Positions 21,500 through 33,534 of a stretch of DNA of 64,000 nt are shown in pieces. Origin of the DNA: Pseudovirgaria hyperparasitica. Lineage: Eukaryota; Ascomycota; Dothideomycetes; Acrospermales; Acrospermaceae. The translations under genes were made by a program, and so were the position numbers. The notes beneath the pieces were generated by a model that saw only the letters and a program-made list of their open reading frames with translations, was not told the DNA's origin and did no database searches. Position 1 is the first letter of the stretch, and every line of letters begins with the position of its first letter. The stretch lies in contig NW_022985568.1 of assembly GCF_010093815.1 (NCBI RefSeq), positions 22,201 to 86,200 of the forward strand. Direction: 5' to 3'.

Positions 21500-24400
21500 C
21501 CTCGCAAGTCACAGACGTGGAGCGAAAGAAGAAGAGATTGAAAAGAAGATAGTGAATGTGGCTGCCAATATGAGGGCAAGATATATAAAAAGAGAAACGG
21601 GGAATTGAAGAGAACGGCTTTGGTATCCTTAAACGAGGGTGAACACGTAGTCGTTGCCATCACACAAGATGGACGCTCACGCCGACATATATACCTTTTC
21701 TTGTGCAATGAACCTCAAAATGCTTGTATCCCGCGTACCTTCCTCGTCTCCAAGCTTCTCCATTCGGCCCGAATGTGCCTGACCTTCCTAGCATCTGGAC
21801 TTGGAAGAAAGGAGTGGGGTTTCGTTTCGTTTCTGTGGGACCCTCTTCATCTGACAAGGAGCCTAGAGTAGGAATAAGCGCGCGTTATACATGTTAAGGA
21901 CCAAGACCTAGCGAATCAGAGGCTGTCTTTGGACAATTGATAAGTCCTGTAGTAGATTTCTGACGCCCTACCAGCTTCCTAGGCTTCTACCCATGGGCAC
22001 ATCCACATCATAATAGAGTGAGTGAGAATACTGACATGCTATCTGCATTATCGCATACCTGATACATCGAAACGTAGAGATGGTTTCGAGACCCGGCGAA
22101 TAAACTACACGCATGTCGCAGCGAGTCCACCATTGGTTGTTAGACGGTCCACCCAGACCGAGACCTAATTTAGAATACAGAACTGCAGGGAGATCCATTC
22201 CAAAAATTGTGCTCACGACTCGAAGACATACAAGTCCCATATGTGGGTCTGTCATCGGGTTGATTTGCTGATCTACCTACACTATTATGCGCTTGGCATG
22301 TCTAATGTCTTGTATACGTGAGATTGTAGACCCCCACAATAATGCAGTGATGGATGAAACGCCGGGAAAGTTCCCTATAAGAGGTCTAGTTAGCCCGAAG
22401 CCCAGGCCGTTTCGACTATTAGTATCAAGCGCGGCGCGGCGCATCGGCACGCATGCATCGTTCCAAGCGGCGCATCCTCGCGATCATTTTCTAGACAAAA
22501 ACCTAACGCGTTTGAACTTGTTTCCGATAGTGGGGAGTCCGCATCCTTCGAATTCCAGGAAGCTTGTTCGTTCGATGGAAAGCAAATGCAGGACCGTTGG
22601 ACAAAGCGATGGCTCCGTTCAGTCGGGGAAAAAGTATCCACAAGTCAGGACAAGCAAGTTGGACAATTCAAGCTTTGACTTCACCCTCACGAGCTTATGA
22701 AAAGATATAGTATATGGGGTAGTAATAGTATTTACTGAGCCTGCAATGCTTTACTAAATCTAGTAATTCGATTGACTTCAATGCGCTGAAACAGGTATTG
22801 ATCTGATACTTCATGCAGTACCTAGGGAATGGATGTTTCAAGATCGAAGGCGATGCAATCCTATGGTGCCCAGATGTCGCCCCGCGCTATGTACCTACAT
22901 CGTACAGGTGTATGTCTAGACCCGACTATACGAGGCGTAACGCAAGTAATCGTTCGGCTTCCACGAACTGATTGAGTCATGTAAGGCTGAGCTCGTGCCG
23001 GTATGGGGACCTTCCTGAGCGGAGGTCGAGTTGAAACGAATTATCCTTCCGGTTTAATGTTAGCGAGCTCCAAAACAACGTGGATAACGGGCCTTTAGGA
23101 GTTATGTATAGCCACTCTGCGAAACACCATTTTTTGAAGATACTTCAAGTAGTAGCCTCTAGATTTAGGACTATGTCACTAGTATTCTTTCTCTCGTTAA
23201 GAACGACCGGGTGGCACAAGACAGTTCTAGCAGGTTTCATGGGTCTTCTTTTTTGCTTCAAATCAATGAAACTTGTTCCTATAGAATGATGATGAGTAGG
23301 CGTTATCGAGTCCTCTAGATACTGCTAGTATGAGTCATGATCCACGCTGATGGGGTCGGGATATACACCAATCTCAATCCACGGCGGTTTATCATAGTTC
23401 TAATTCTACGAGAGGTGAGAAAGATTGGTGAACTCTTCGTTGCAATCTCTTACCCTTCTTAGGGGGTAATCAGAAATCAAAGTCCCTAGGAAGACTAACG
23501 AGCTTGATTCTCCCCTGTGTCGCACAGGCAAATTCCACTAGTATCAGCGGGTCGATTTAGCAGTGTCTCTCCTGATGAGCCAAGTGCATTCCGGCGGATT
23601 GGTAGAAAAAAATCGGTTTCCTCAATTGGGAGAAGCCGTCTAACGCTCCTTTCAAGCTCGATGATTGCCACGTCTAGCATCATATAATCAGACCCACCAG
23701 TACTATCATGAGTTAGGAACGTATATATCCTAGTCCAGCATACTATTATGACAAGTCCCGCACCCGCACAATATAGGCACGAAAGACTCTCAGCTCTACA
23801 CGACCTGTCCCGACAGCCAAGCTCCATGGACATTGCCTTGAACCCTACGCACACATGCATGCAGCACATAGACGGCTGCGTGGCCGGTGCCGCTGAGACA
23901 TAGCACTAACACGCAGGTGTGAATGGAACTATAGCTATTAGTTATTGAGTATGGTCGGGTTTTGGTAAGTTCCAGATTGACGATTCGATGGCTCAAGGGA
24001 AAACATGAATACGATCCGGGAGTTTCCAAGTCCAAGTTCTACTTTATGGGCCAGGCGCTGAGGCGTCGCTGTACTGAGTGTGTCAGTAGGCCCTCGGATA
24101 GAAATGGAAGTTAGAGTGGGAAAGAAGACCGAGGAGGATATAACGCTTCCAGCGAACTCGTGCTGCTGAACATGCTGTGTGATGCTTAGTGTACAATGCG
24201 CTGTCTCTACATCGATAAAGGTTCGAAATAGCTGCCCAAGTGATGTATTTGCTTAAAAGTATCAATTATGAAAAGCAACAGTGGCAGATGAAGGAGCGTT
24301 AGTCCATGAATGCGGTGGATTCGGTTCGGGTAATTGTACAGAATGAAGAAACAGGCCAGTAAGGTGCAAGTCAGACTGAGATGCGGATGCTGAAGCGAGA

Positions 24401-24995
24401 GACGATGTTTATGTCAGTATCAGGGGGCTTGTGAATTTTGGGATATTGAGTGTGCAAGCGAGGATCACGATTTGGGTATGCGTCAGACGGGGCTAATTAC
24501 CTCCCAAGCCTGGTCATGCACTGAGCAAGGAAACGAAAGTGGAAAGAACGCCAGGGCCGGCGGGAAGGAAACTTTCAACCTTGAAAGCTGGAGAGCGTCG
24601 ATGGGAGTCTGGTCTAACGTTCACGGTGATTCTAAAAGCAATTTGGAAATGAGGTTGGACGAAGATTGAAATAGTTCATTTCATGTCCAGCGCGGTAACG
24701 CCGATCTAATAGGACTTCTATTCGACCACGACCGTGATGTGAGTTTTGATGACATAAAACTCAGACACATGTGAATCCCTCTGTGCGCCGTCATGCGCCT
24801 GGCTCCACTACATAGTACTCCTGCAATGCTGCGACCGTGACCCTGAAGGGTAGGGTAGGGTATATACATAAAGGGAGAGGAGAAGCTATGCGTCCAAGGG
24901 ACGCTGTGTTGTTTCAAACATCTAAAAGTGCATGCTGTCGTAGCCGCCGTGATTCGTCTAGGGCAAGGTGGAGAGACGAGAGCTGAGGTGAAGGT
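21500..24995. other. Gene-poor 3.5-kb intergenic region
   Basis: No frame here shows recognisable domain, codon bias or convincing splice structure. Several 60-140 codon frames overlap on both strands and look random. A TATA-like stretch (tatataaaaag) lies at about 21583-21593, roughly 85 bp upstream of the secreted-protein ATG. The 3' flank of the DUF3455 gene is at the right end. Confidence 0.4.
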
Positions 24996-25667
24996 TCAAC
25001 CATACATCCAATACTCGGTCGCGTACTTGACTTCCTGGGCGCCAGGCTTATTCTCGCAGCTGTTGGCCTTGCCGCCCGCAGTCTCAACACGGTACACAGC
25101 CGTCAAGCCGACACTGTTGCCATTGTCTGCAAGGTAAAGCCAGTCGACGGCACCATTAGGTGGCATCCCAGCGAAAGCACCCGCGGGAGCAGCCACGTTC
25201 GCCTTCTTGGCAGCCTTGACGAGCGGCTTAGGACTGACGCTGGCACCACTGAGTTCGAACGTTGGGACACCCGAAGCGTCAAAAAAGTGCTTGCCGATGA
25301 CGTTCGCATAGCCAGCAACTTTGACGTATCCATCGAGGACATTCTGGCCCATGGTGTAGGCGCCAAGGGCGACGGGAGGAGTGCATTGGATCTTCTCCTT
25401 GGAGAAGGGGTCGTTGGCAACGCTGGACATGTCGTAAAGAGTAGCAACGGCACCGACGGCAGTGGCGAGGGTTCCTGCAGCGCCATCTGCGCAAGTGTAG
25501 TTCTGAGTGCCGACACCAAGTATGATGTACTTGAGCTTGAGACCACTGGCGGGAGCCGGGAGAGTACTTTCTGGTAGAACTATGCTGTCAAGATCACGCT
25601 TGGCTGGGGCGGCGAGAACAATAGAGGAGAGGGAGGCGGCAGCCAGGAGAATGCCGAGGAATAGCAT
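24996..25667 (-). CDS. Secreted DUF3455 protein
   Basis: Single exon, 223 aa. A signal peptide (MLFLGILLAAASLSSIVLAA) is followed by a KR site (APAKRDL), as in fungal secreted proteins with possible Kex2 processing. The body fits DUF3455: LKYIILGVGTQNYTC early, the central TPPVALGAYTMGQNV and HFFDASGVPTFEL segments, the MPPNGAVDWLYLAD block, and the end VYRVETAGGKANSC followed by TEYWMYG. The biochemical function of the family is unknown. Cys pairs suggest disulfides. The start is clear, with no upstream in-frame Met. It is isolated in a gene-poor stretch. Confidence 0.85.
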   Translation of the reverse strand: MLFLGILLAAASLSSIVLAAPAKRDLDSIVLPESTLPAPASGLKLKYIILGVGTQNYTCADGAAGTLATAVGAVATLYDMSSVANDPFSKEKIQCTPPVALGAYTMGQNVLDGYVKVAGYANVIGKHFFDASGVPTFELSGASVSPKPLVKAAKKANVAAPAGAFAGMPPNGAVDWLYLADNGNSVGLTAVYRVETAGGKANSCENKPGAQEVKYATEYWMYG

Positions 25668-28600
25668 TTTTGAGAGTTTATGACGAAAATGAAACTGATG
25701 CCGAGTGGAGGGCGGATTCGAGTGGGTCAGAGTGAGGTCGACGACTGATAGAAGACACTACTGGTGTATCTGGAAAGCTTAAGCCAATTCAGCCCAAATG
25801 TGTATGTCGAGCTTTCCACCGTCGGAGGGAGTCTTGATGTTTGGACGCTGGTAAACAATCCCAGAAGCGGGATGTGTAGACCGTAAACAATTGAGATGTA
25901 TCTATGTGACGATTGAAGTACTCGTAGCAGTAGATGGAATTAGAGCAAGCTGCTCAAAGCTTGATAGAATACGAGAAGAAGTAGAGAATATTTTCACAGG
26001 AATGAGACCAGGAATGAGACTTGTATGAGGGCGCTTATAGTGAGAGGCGCAAGATATGGAGGGTGGGAAGGTATGTGGCGTGGACGCAGAGGTGGCGGGT
26101 AATGCAGAAGGCCGCGCTGCCAACGACCTGAAATAGGAGAAGCGCGAAGAAAGAACAAAGATGAACAGGACAGACGGTCGTAAGAACTGAAGCTGATAAT
26201 GATGAGCGAGTGACAGTCCGGCTCGTGGTGGACGAGCAGTGAGTTTTATATACTTGCTGACACGCAGACATAAACGGGGGACGGGAGACGGGTAACGGGT
26301 GTGGAGGCATGAATGAGCAGGCAACGAAGGTGCCATGGCAGGTCACATCTCACATCTCACATCTCGCATGCATCTCGTTACAGAAAGTCGTGTCTCTCGA
26401 GCCTCGAGGGTCCTGGACAAGGGCCCCAAGCAGGATGTATGCCACCAACACGGGCGGCTCAAGGAATTAGGACTGGGCACGCGTGTGGCGTTCGTTCTGG
26501 TTCTGTTTGATATGCCGTGTGGCATTTTTGCGGGAGAGTCAAGCAAAACGCGCGACGGCTGAGAAATGGATACTCACGAGTCGCACCTTGAAACGAAGTC
26601 TGGATCATTGAACATATTCCTGCATGCAACAGGCCCAGGATTGAGAAAGACAGGATATGCAGCGCATCTGCAGGACATCTCTCGTGTGCGTTGGAGGGGA
26701 AGAGAACTGAAGAATGAGAAAGAGGCAGAGGCAGAGAGAGGAACAGAACTGAGTTCGGTCGTCCGGCCGTCTCGGTTAACGATTGACGTCCACTAATGAA
26801 CAACAGTTATAATTAATTAGTACAACACGTCCACGATTATTCAACTCTAAGTTGTCGCTAACAAGTAATAGTTAACCTTGTTGTCGCTAAGCTTCCAACC
26901 ACACTTCTCTCCCGCTTCTCCCCCCTGTTGTCCGTCCCCTGACCCCAGCGCATTCATCATTACCACCCCCGTCGCTTTCTCCGCTTTGCCTCACCGTCCG
27001 TAGCAAGGTCCAAGGCGCTTATTATATATCTCTTACACTTTGACATTGTACGCAGAACGCTGGTCTCGCTTGACAGCACTCGTCCAAAAAGAGTCTCGTG
27101 CGCGCTGCTCGTCAATCTGCCAACCTAGCCTTCGACACCAGGGCTCTCGGTCGTTTTGGCTATGTTTCCCGCACTCCTAGGTAGCCTATTCGTATCATGT
27201 ATGAGACCGAGAAGTTATGCCCGCTCTTATTTAACATATTTACACATAACTGAGACAAGCCGCCATCTGGAGCCACTTGGATCCATTCCGTGTCTAGCCA
27301 TTTTACTGCGGGGAGGTCAAGTTAAATGCCTCAATGCAGCCAATTTCACCCACCTACACGATAGACAGGCCGCCAGTTGACATTAGCTTGTCTGTTGTGT
27401 CGGCCAGATACAACCTCAATAGGACAAACGAAGCTAGCTAATTAAGTGGCTTTATTGGCGACCAGGATTAACCGGTCACCGTCGACGCTGGCTTCTTTTC
27501 CCGATACACACCCCGTCTCCGTGATACCATGCAACAATATCATGTTACATGTAGCTATACTTGTACTTGTTTGTGGACCACGGCGCCTATGCTATCACGA
27601 AGCAGTCAGTAATCTCATGATATCTTCGCAGCAAACACCAACGCACCAACATACCAACGCGCTAACAATGTTCAGCGTTCTAGATCTATTGTTAATTATA
27701 TGTCCCTGCTGCCGCACATCTTAGGCCGACCAACCGTACGGCACGCCGCATCGTTGCATACCGCCGCGTGTCAATTTCTACGATCCCATCCGTAATCCTG
27801 GCACCACGCGAGCTGCTATGGTCCCGTGTAGCTTGCTCCATGCTCTGCTTGACATGCACTCCAGGTTGGTGACTGTTGAAGGATCTGTCGTGATGTTGGG
27901 TCTAATCCTCCAAGCCAACCACCCACATAACAAGAAACACAGTTTCACATATTCCTCAGGCAGCTCATCGTTTCAAACATGTCTTCCCTCAGGAATCCTG
28001 CTACCTTTGAGGTTTGAACACGATTGTGGGGTTGATTGACGTCGCGAAACCGTTGCCGCTCTTATCATGTCTCAACCTGTCTGCACTCCCCGGCTGCCCC
28101 ACGCCTCCACCTAATCATCACAGACTAACTCCAAACAGGCAACTGTTTATGACTTTGGAAAATGGCATTTCGCAAGGCACCGACTGACGTCCACCAGACC
28201 ATTCGATTCTTTTCTTGTAATTTGAGCTTTCGAGGTTATCTGCCAGACGAGCGACATATCACCACAGCCTCGATCACGTATCCATACCTCTCGCCAAATG
28301 CCCATGATGAGGAGATGGTCAACACAAAGCCTCAATTGCGCCGCAGTGCGTACATTACGTGCTTGGTTGTGACTCCCGTACCAGACATTGCCAACTAGCA
28401 TCTGATCACTCGACCGGACGTCACAATGCAGCAGTCAACACGGCTGCACTATTCCGTACATTCGCCAAACTACACCACCCATGATTTTCAAATTTAGCCC
28501 GATCGCGGTTGGGCAATAACGACATACCAACCCTCTATTATTACAAAGTCGTCAGTCCCTCACTCCGTGCCACTCGACGTTCACCATTTTTGCCACCAGC

Positions 28601-29562
28601 GTCGCTGAATGCGGCCCGCAAATATGCGGCACAAGACCTTTGTCCGCTATCCTGCATCCTTTGTTATAACGTCAAATGCATCCACCCAAACGCAGAGTAG
28701 TAATCGAACCAGTGTGTTGCGGCAGTCAGCCCTTGATTCTCGCACAGGATTCCTGATCTGATGCTGGTTCCAATTAATCAGAACCATGTAGCAACTCATT
28801 ACAGACCCTGAACAGGTCGAATGCAATGGCTTCATCTCATTCGTTCAGAGCCAACTCCTCGCGTGGTAGGGATATGTGGTTCCCGGCTCTGGCATGGCGC
28901 AGGACACGTGCTTCTCAATGAGTTGCTATTATCTCTCCTATCAACTCAGTATATCACCCATATTGCAAGCGGCGTCTTCGTGGAGTAACGCCATTCGTTT
29001 CTGGACAAGCTGAGAGCGTTGTGTCCAATGGCCCCTCTGGATATGAAAGTGCTTCGAACCTTTTCGGTGTAGATGAGCTATACGCTAGTAGGTTTATGAC
29101 CGAGCCAGATGATGGATACATGTCATTCTGAGCATGAGTACTGCTCTACTGGCAAGCCCTACGCGATACGCGTTTAAGAACTCGGATACATTGACTAGAC
29201 ATTCTTTCGCCGGGCGCGTTCATAAGATCGATCGTACAGGCAATGTTTGATGAGATCGCGCATAATAGTGGTAAGAGTGTCAGAGGAGGACCAGTCTGGT
29301 TGACGAAGTTGCCAGGGTCTACACTTGCTGTGTGTGTGACAGCGGGATGAACATTGCCACAGATAGATCGGCCGACCGGATACAGCTGCTAACCAGACTG
29401 TTGGAATGAACTTGGAGCTGAAAATATACATGAACGTTCCCTAATGCCACTTTCCCTGTCCTCACTTTCCAATACCTGTTCTGCTATTCCCAACCCTCCT
29501 CATCTTACATATCTTCATTCAAGCGGATGCCTTGTTCACGCGCGGGACTATTCCTCCTCCTT
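25668..29562. other. Gene-poor 3.9-kb intergenic region
   Basis: No supported coding gene. Near 26342-26370 there is a small tandem repeat of cacatct. A pyrimidine-rich tract around 26895-26985 resembles fungal core-promoter CT-tracts, but no gene is recognisable downstream. Frames such as 28162-28398 (78 aa) have no identifiable features. The region could hold non-coding RNA or fast-evolving small genes that cannot be judged by eye. Confidence 0.35.
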
Positions 29563-30018
29563 CTACCCGGTCCGACTCGGTCGAATCTTACTGACATCAA
29601 TACCCTTGGTAGTACCCAGGGCGGCCTGATTCACCGTCTGTTGATAAACCGGCGGCATTTGATCTCCAAGCGCCGCTTGCTCGCCTCGCCCGTCAGTCTC
29701 CATTGCTATGCCATTCTCAATCTCCAGCTGCCGCGCCTTAGCTTTGGCTTTCTTCTTTCGATTGTACATGATTCCCGTGTATGCGACAATCAAGCTCACG
29801 ATTGCAAAGACGCCGCAAACGACGCCCAGCGCGACACCTGTTTTGGCATCGCCAGTAAGACGCTTAAGGAGGTGCGTTGAGTCCGTCGAGGAGCTGCTGC
29901 TGGGGGCCAAGGTTTGGAAGTATGTGGGACGAGTGATTCGCACAGAGGTGGTGGTTGAGGTAAAGAAGAGAAGTGTGATGAGAGACCATAGGGCTGTCAT
30001 CGATGCTGCGGATGCCAT
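29563..30018 (-). CDS. Small type-I membrane protein with signal peptide
   Basis: From ATG 30018 (MASAASMTALWSL) the frame gives 151 aa. A signal peptide ends near TSTTTSV. A short Ser-rich ectodomain follows. One transmembrane helix (VALGVVCGVFAIVSLIVAY) is followed by a basic stop-transfer (NRKKKAKAKAR) and a cytoplasmic tail of about 60 residues with PPVYQQ. An in-frame upstream Met at 30147 would mask the signal peptide, so I prefer the inner start. No family is recognised. The layout resembles fungal small wall-sensor-like or mid2-like proteins, but that is only a structural analogy. Confidence 0.6.
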   Translation of the reverse strand: MASAASMTALWSLITLLFFTSTTTSVRITRPTYFQTLAPSSSSSTDSTHLLKRLTGDAKTGVALGVVCGVFAIVSLIVAYTGIMYNRKKKAKAKARQLEIENGIAMETDGRGEQAALGDQMPPVYQQTVNQAALGTTKGIDVSKIRPSRTG

Positions 30019-31295
30019 CTTGCAGATCGCGCGAGGAATCAGATGGTGCTGTTGGATGCGGCCCTGATTCAAGGAAGACTTTCCGAGCTCTTGTGATGTC
30101 TCTAATGTGCCAACTATCTGGTTGCTTCTCCACTCACGAGTTATCAACCGTCCCGATCAACACGGGTCCTGTCGCATAGTAGGCGAGCAGGAAGAAGAGA
30201 AATGTCGACGTCCTCACAAGTAAGATGTAAGACGACAACATGATTACGTGAGTAGGCAGACGACATGTTGCATCTTTCGTCATGCCGTTCGATTCCATCC
30301 ATGGATGTAGTCTTGCTGCTTCGAGAAGGCCATTGGCGCCATCGCTGAGATCCTGATCCTTTAGCGGCAAAGCGATGGGCGAGGAGCCGAGTGACCTTCC
30401 TTTGATGGAAAGGCTTGGGGTACACGTGCCGTCTGACCCACCCTCCAATTGTTGTGCGCGGGAGTCGGTCAAGGCTTGTAGTGGCAGAGTGCCAATGTTC
30501 AACAAGCTTTGATGGGGCAGGGGATGAAGTCTGGAGATAATGTCGCGAACTGAGAACACATGTACTGCATTGGTGAATGTTCTTTGCAGATTAATTATCT
30601 TCCCTGCCGGATGATATGCCTTTGCATCGTGGGTCTCAGCATGGCCGAGACGTCCGTCATGAATTTTGTCCAAATGCGACTGCTTAGCCGGCTCCGATTG
30701 ACCTCTGTCTATCAAGTGTTGATGATAGTGGTGAACGTCAACGGCATTATCAGACTGGATGGGTTGGCTCCTCAGGCCCCAAGCTGTGTCCGGTAAGCTC
30801 ACTATCCTGAATATCTTATACTGCAGCTGAGGGGGGGTTGCAATATAGGAAGACAATCTAAGCTACCCATCTCATCCCTACAAGTAAATCACATATACCT
30901 ACCTATACCTAACTAACTTACAAGATAGTAGGGACCTAGCAGTGTTAATTAGGAGAGTGTTAGCACACGATAGACACCTGAGGCAGCAACCGAGCGAGCC
31001 TGGGAGCTTCAAGCGGGGCTGTTGCAGCGCTCAAGGTTCGAGCTAAGCCGAACCGAGGCCCATGATGAACGTGATTACAGGTTATATCATACCTAGGTAT
31101 ACCTTTCAAAGTATACCTTTCAAAAGGTTGCTCACAGCTTCAACGTTGTCGTCACCTCTCTCAACACTGGACCTCCCCTTTGTTTAACATCTACCGTGCA
31201 AGTCTTCGACGAAACCACCTTGCATCTGTATCGCATCATCTCACACTGCGCTCAAGCAACTACATCCACGGACCAGATCGAAGAACCTGTTCGCA
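30019..31295. other. Divergent intergenic region with unverified long frame
   Basis: Upstream space of the small membrane protein (minus) and the aldehyde dehydrogenase (plus). A 240-codon minus frame (30856-30134) is open but has no recognisable domain and biased composition; it may be 5' UTR. Near 31080-31130 the motif tataccttt is duplicated. The ALDH promoter should lie in 30860-31295. Confidence 0.35.
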
Positions 31296-33079
31296 ATGAC
31301 GTCTATTCCAGCATTTGAGCATACGCCCATCGACAAGATATCTAACATTTGTGGAGACGTTCGCAATGCCTTTCTTTCCCATAAGACCAGACCAATCGAG
31401 TTCAGGCTTCAGCAACTGAGGAAGCTCTACTGGGGGTAAGTGATATTTCATGCCCTGTCTGGGTCTTAGCCTATCACCGATACAGGAAGCAGACAGCTAA
31501 CAAATCAATTGACAGACTGAAAGACCACCGCGAAGCCATTGTCGAAGCCTGCAAGAAAGACATCGGCAAGTCAAGCTTCGAAACCTACCTGACTGAGAGC
31601 TCTTGGTGTGAGAATGACATTATCTTCATGTGTAACAACCTGGAGGCCTGGGCAAAGGACGAGAAGGCACCAGATGGAAAGCTCATGGACACGGCATTCA
31701 GCCCAAGAATTAGGAAAGAACCATTGGGCACTGTATTGGTCATTGGGTGAGCTCCACAATACCTCACTACATCCATGGAGGTCGCTTCGTGTCTGACTTG
31801 ATATTTCCAGTGCCTACAATTTTCCCATCCAACTTTCCCTTGGACCGGTCATTGTTGCCATTGCAGCTGGCTGTACAGTCGTTCTGAAGCCTAGTGAGAA
31901 TGCGCCTCACGCCGGAGCTGTCATGCAAAAGATTCTGGCCGAATATCTTGACCCCACATGCTATACCACCATTCAGGGCGCCGTCCCCGAAACCACCGCA
32001 GTCTTGGATCAGAAGTGGGACAAGATCTTCTACACGGGCAGCGAAGCAGTCGGAAAGATCATCGCAAAGAAGGCTGCCGAGACTCTCACACCCATAACAC
32101 TTGAGCTCGGCGGTCGAAACCCAGCCATTGTCACCAAGAATGCTGACCCACGTCTTGCTGCCCGTCGCCTCATGTGGGCGAAGTGTCTGAACGCGGGTCA
32201 AGTTTGTGTCTCGCAGAATTATACCCTCATCGATAAGTCCATTCTCCCGGCTTTCATTGAGCAAGTCAAAAAAGCGCTCGGCGAATTCTTCCCCGACGGC
32301 CCTCAGAAGTCCGCCGATTACGGTCGCATCGTCAACAAACGTCAATTTGATCGCCTCAAGAAGCTACTCGAGTCCACCAAGGGCACCATCCTCCATGGCG
32401 GTCACATGGATGAAGCAGACTTGTACATTGAGCCAACCGTAGTGCAGGTCAATGACGAGCATGACCCTCTCCTAGCTGATGAGTCCTTTGGTCCGCTCAT
32501 CCCCGTCCTGGCTGTGAACGACATTGACGAAGCTATCCGCATCGCTAACTCCGTGCATGACACTCCGCTAGGGATTTACCCCTTTGGTACTACTGCCGAG
32601 ACTGATAAAATCCTGAACCAGACTCGCTCCGGTGGCGCATCAGTTAATGATGGGTTCTACCACGCATCCATTCCCACGCTGCAGTTTGGCGGTGTAGGTA
32701 CATCCGGTCAGGGCGCATACCGTGGGCGTGCGTCGTTCGAATGCTTCACTCACCGCAGAAGTGTGACAACCACGCCGGGCTGGATTGAGGGTCTACTAGA
32801 CGTCAGGTACCCGCCATACAACATGAGCAAGCAGAAGCAATTCGCCAGATTGAACGAGGCGACCCCGAACTTCGATCGCCAAGGACGCGCGAAGGCAAGC
32901 TGGGGTGGCTGGCTCATTGGACTAGGTGCCAACAGCAAGGGTAGTGGATTGGTCAGGTGGGCGGTACTGATTGCTCGTGAGTGAACTTCGCTAACTATAC
33001 TAGGTGACCGTTACTAATAATATCATGTGTAGTCGCCTATGCTACGAAACATTATATGCAGAGGACATCGAAGTTATAG
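31296..33079 (+). CDS. ALDH3-type (fatty) aldehyde dehydrogenase
   Basis: Four exons (introns 31436-31515, 31747-31810, 32977-33032) give 527 aa. It oxidises aldehydes to acids with NAD(P)+, here probably fatty or aromatic aldehydes. Diagnostic blocks: the N-terminal RPIEFRLQQLRKLYWGLKDH; the cofactor-site YNFPIQLSLGPVI with TVVLKPSE; Glu in LELGGRNP; the catalytic Cys in NAGQVCVSQNY; and FGPLIPVL plus GGVGTSGQGAYRG of class 3 enzymes. Without the last intron the frame ends at IARE. Splicing adds a hydrophobic/basic end (LIALAYATKHY...) that looks like the membrane anchor usual in fungal ALDH3. It is followed 455 bp later in the same direction by the PRELI gene. Confidence 0.92.
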
Positions 33080-33534
33080 CCTTAATAAGGAGTGAATTGG
33101 TGGAATTGGGATTATCATGACAGAAACGAAATGTCTGGGCGGTCTGATTAATCTATCGTGTAAAACTATGCATCCTCTCAAGACGTCCTACGTTCATCAT
33201 AATGGAAGTAAAGAGGCCTCAATCCTATCAAAGACATGAACGTGCAATCATGGTCATTGGACATTGAGTTGTGATTGGTCCCCGCACGGTCTCGACAGTT
33301 GTTGCATAACGCTAGCCTCATCCGGGCAGAACCTGGCCGTCCTCGTCCTCGTATGAGGTTTTGCCTCGCCATCATCATCACCACCTCACACACGTCTACT
33401 ATACCACGACCAACCCAACTTCCGAGTCTTCTAACCATTACCCGATAATCTCAACGTGTACGAAGCTCCAACACCTCCACACTTATTCTGCGAACATGTG
33501 TCTTGCCTAAATCTTTCTTTTAACAACTTCTACA
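33080..33534. other. Intergenic region, ALDH terminator and PRELI promoter
   Basis: 455 bp with no gene. A pyrimidine-rich segment just before the PRELI ATG (acacctccacacttattctg at 33469-33488) is typical of fungal promoters. Confidence 0.4.

Noticed and set aside
22287-22700. 137-codon plus frame in the gene-poor region
   Set aside because: No domain, and the composition looks random.
25902-26346. Overlapping minus frames of 103-144 codons
   Set aside because: Low-complexity Ser/Pro/His/Leu content with no motif; likely CT-rich promoter DNA read as protein.
30134-30856. 240-codon minus frame upstream of the small membrane protein
   Set aside because: No recognisable feature; more likely UTR or intergenic DNA that happens to be open.
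31010-31050. Possible tRNA B-box (ggttcgagct)
   Set aside because: The box is imperfect and no cloverleaf or A-box fits around it.
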